From Gemmatimonadales bacterium (lineage in GTDB: Bacteria; Gemmatimonadota; Gemmatimonadetes; Gemmatimonadales; GWC2-71-9): a DNA stretch of 5,796 nt. Both the position numbers and the translations under genes were made by a program. Position 1 is the stretch's first letter. The number at the start of each line of letters is the position of its first letter. The notes below the pieces were generated by a model. That model was given only the letters and a program-made list of their open reading frames with translations, was not told the origin of the DNA and made no database searches. Below are positions 4,099 through 5,796 of the stretch, in pieces. The stretch lies in the NCBI GenBank assembly GCA_013813145.1, contig JACCSE010000262.1:1-5796 (forward strand), written 5' to 3'.

Positions 4099-5796
4099 GT
4101 GAGATGCAAGCGACAGAGACGGCGGGCGGCAGCGACAGCCGTCCTTCTCACCTCCTGCTGTTCGTCTCTCCCTGCCCAGACCTGGAACTCGCCCGAGGCG
4201 CTCTCGCTGGTCCACCGCGCGGTGGACCGGCGAGTCGCGGCCCAGGCCGATGCGTCGCTCGGGAGCTATCGCACCCGGGCCCACGGGTTCGTGTTCTTCC
4301 TGGCGCAGGTGGGGGCCGGGCTCAGTGAGCCGCCCCGACTGGTCAAGGCCGACGAGCTGGCCGTGGAAGTGTATTGGCAGGCACCGGACCGGAGCAAGCA
4401 GGTCATTCTGGGCTGGCGCGATGGCGCCTTCCTCCCCACCGACATCGAATACCACCGCGACCATCTCGGGATCGTCACCAATAATTTCGGCGACATGATC
4501 CGAGTCGGCGAAGGCGACGAGGTCCGCGATGTGGCGCATCCGCTCTCGCCCGCGGGGCCGACTCTTTACGACTACGCGCTCGGCGATTCACTCGCCATCC
4601 GGACGGCGGGCGGTGCGGTGCTGGTCCGGGAGGTGCAGGTCCGGCCGCGCTCTTTCGAGGAGCCGCTCGTCGTCGGCACGCTCTTCATCGACGCGGCGAG
4701 CGCCCAGCTGGTGCGGTTCCGCTTCGGCTTCACCCCGCGGGCGTATCTCGACCGCCAGCTCGAGGACATCAGCATCGTGTTGGAGAACGCCCGATTCGAG
4801 GGCCGCTATTGGCTACCCTACCGCCAGGAGGTGGAGATCCGGCGGCGCACCACCTGGCTCGACTTTCCCGCGCGGGGAATCATTCGGGGACGCTGGGAGA
4901 TCGACGCGTACGACCTGAACGTCCGGTTTCCGCCGGGGACATTCGCCGGCCCCGCCATCGCCGGCCTCGCGGCGCCGCGCCCGGCGAGCGACTCGACCTG
5001 GGAGCGGCCGCTCGACCAGGCCATCGCCGACGTCGCTGCTCCGATCAACCAGCAGGACATGGACGCCCTTCGGGTAGAGGTGGAACGGATCGCCGGCTCT
5101 CACGCACTCGGTGGACTGCCCGCCCGCCGCCTCGCGGCGGGGTCGCTCAGCGATCTGGTGCGGGTGAACCGGGTGCGGGGACTCACCCTGGGATTCGGAG
5201 CGGTGGCCGGACTCGAGCGCAGCCGGGTGGAGATCCGGCCTCACTTGGCCTACGGCACCTCGGACGACCGGGTGACCGGATCGCTCGCCGCGGATCTTCA
5301 CGCCGGCGGGACCCGGCTTGGCGTAAACGCGGCGCGGCAGATAGCCGACTTCAGCGAGCTTCCAGTGGTGGCCCCGGTGCTGAACTCGATCCTGGCGCAG
5401 GAGGGCGGCGAGGACTACGGCGATTACGTACTGCTCCAGAGTGTGGGGGCCGGCGTGCGCCACCGCCTGAGCGGCCGGACGGCGCTGGAGCTCGAGCTGC
5501 TGGTCGAGGAGAGCCAATCGGTCGCGGTGAGCGCCTCGCCGGCCACCGGTAGCTACCGGCCGAACCCGGCGCTCGGCTCGGGCACCTACCGCGTCGGCCG
5601 GCTCGCGCTGGAGCGGTCGAGCGGGGGCCTCGCGGTGCATCGGGATCTCCAGGGCAGGATCGCGCTGGAAGCGGGTGAGGGCCCCTCCGAGTATCTCCGG
5701 GCGACCGCCGAGGGGCGCTGGCTGGCCGGCCTCGGCGGCAGCGAGCTGCTCGGCCGGGTGTTCCTCGGTGTCGGAACCGACGGACTACCGCCGCAC
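4099..5796 (+). CDS. Secreted outer-membrane protein resembling DUF5686 (3' end outside window)
   Basis: An uninterrupted frame of 566 codons runs to the window edge. GTG is the start: RCKRQRRR gives a strongly basic N-region, AAATAVLLTSCCSSLPA a hydrophobic core, and cleavage is likely after LPA (26). LTSC (17-20) also reads as a lipobox, so the processing route is ambiguous. Residues about 35-290 form a soluble part with the flavour of DUF5686 N-terminal regions: a GSYRTRAHGFVFF segment, a YDYALGDS segment, then VREVQVRPRSFEEPLVVGTLFID (176-198) and GRYWLPYRQEVEI (235-247). LVRVNRVRGLTLGFGA (353-368) marks the start of the predicted beta-barrel, with alternating strands to the edge. No carboxypeptidase-regulatory-like domain precedes it, unlike many Bacteroidota members. 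Related proteins are outer-membrane components of uncertain function, so no substrate is assigned. Its start lies 28 bp from the divergent lipoprotein start. The family call is by motif resemblance only. Confidence 0.8.
   Translation, partial: MRCKRQRRRAAATAVLLTSCCSSLPAQTWNSPEALSLVHRAVDRRVAAQADASLGSYRTRAHGFVFFLAQVGAGLSEPPRLVKADELAVEVYWQAPDRSKQVILGWRDGAFLPTDIEYHRDHLGIVTNNFGDMIRVGEGDEVRDVAHPLSPAGPTLYDYALGDSLAIRTAGGAVLVREVQVRPRSFEEPLVVGTLFIDAASAQLVRFRFGFTPRAYLDRQLEDISIVLENARFEGRYWLPYRQEVEIRRRTTWLDFPARGIIRGRWEIDAYDLNVRFPPGTFAGPAIAGLAAPRPASDSTWERPLDQAIADVAAPINQQDMDALRVEVERIAGSHALGGLPARRLAAGSLSDLVRVNRVRGLTLGFGAVAGLERSRVEIRPHLAYGTSDDRVTGSLAADLHAGGTRLGVNAARQIADFSELPVVAPVLNSILAQEGGEDYGDYVLLQSVGAGVRHRLSGRTALELELLVEESQSVAVSASPATGSYRPNPALGSGTYRVGRLALERSSGGLAVHRDLQGRIALEAGEGPSEYLRATAEGRWLAGLGGSELLGRVFLGVGTDGLPPH
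4209..4228. repeat. Perfect 20-bp palindrome inside the outer-membrane protein gene
   Basis: GGTCCACCGCGCGGTGGACC is its own reverse complement, and the next two flanking positions add a T/G wobble and a C/G pair. It lies about 110 nt downstream of the GTG and encodes LVHRAVDR just after the signal peptide. It could fold as an early mRNA hairpin or act as a protein-binding site, but codon bias in GC-rich DNA can also produce it. Confidence 0.5.

Noticed and set aside
4071..4151. Longer lipoprotein start at 4151 (27 extra residues)
   Set aside because: It would bury the signal peptide behind an Arg-rich segment and overlap the divergent gene's start. The ATG at 4070 has a better ribosome binding site and an N-terminal signal sequence.
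4104..4328. Plus-strand ATG frame at 4104 (74 aa)
   Set aside because: It is out of frame with the long barrel protein that starts at the GTG at 4099 behind a GAGAGG site, and it ends early with no domain.
3481..4539. N-terminal extension of TrpE: the minus-strand frame stays open to 4539, giving 858 residues
   Set aside because: The extra part is Arg/Pro/Gly-rich out-of-frame sequence overlapping the lipoprotein and barrel genes. TrpE homology begins at the GTG at 3480.
4813..5640. Open frames on both strands within the barrel gene (275 aa minus, 247 aa plus)
   Set aside because: Both are Arg/Gly/Pro/His-rich shadows of the continuous plus-strand frame that shows the barrel motifs.

Overview
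The window is strongly GC-rich and codes densely on both strands. It looks like chromosomal DNA from a diderm bacterium. An outer-membrane-type barrel protein, a secreted lipoprotein and an FHA-GAF-class III cyclase together suggest Gemmatimonadota or a similar soil or sediment phylum. That placement is inference from protein style; no marker gene is present. I see no rRNA, tRNA, CRISPR, IS element or phage gene.

Layout, left to right. (1) Minus strand, 1-1589: a signalling protein with FHA, GAF and class III nucleotide cyclase domains; its 3' end runs off the left edge. (2) 1590-1651: a 62-bp divergent control region holding an AT-rich -10-like hexamer placed for leaderless transcription of the cyclase, a perfect Shine-Dalgarno that faces the other way, and a near-perfect 24-bp palindrome. 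(3) Plus strand, 1652-1906: a small protein with two predicted membrane helices. (4) 1907-1962: a convergent gap with a second palindrome. (5) Minus strand, 1963-3480: trpE, anthranilate synthase component I, with its catalytic motifs and the LLES feedback motif intact. (6) Minus strand, 3477-4070: a lipoprotein of unknown function whose stop overlaps the trpE start by 4 bp. (7) 4071-4098: a 28-bp divergent gap. (8) Plus strand, 4099 to the right edge: a GTG-started secreted protein resembling DUF5686 outer-membrane proteins, truncated by the window.

The genes form three units. The cyclase and the small membrane protein share a divergent control region and may be co-regulated. The lipoprotein and trpE look translationally coupled, although their functions have no obvious link. 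The barrel protein is transcribed away from the lipoprotein, and its best promoter candidate lies inside the lipoprotein's signal-peptide codons. No trpG, trpD or trpC is visible next to trpE.

I found no convincing new multi-gene system. The best leads are the palindromic divergent control region of the cyclase and small-membrane-protein pair, and the lipoprotein-trpE overlap.
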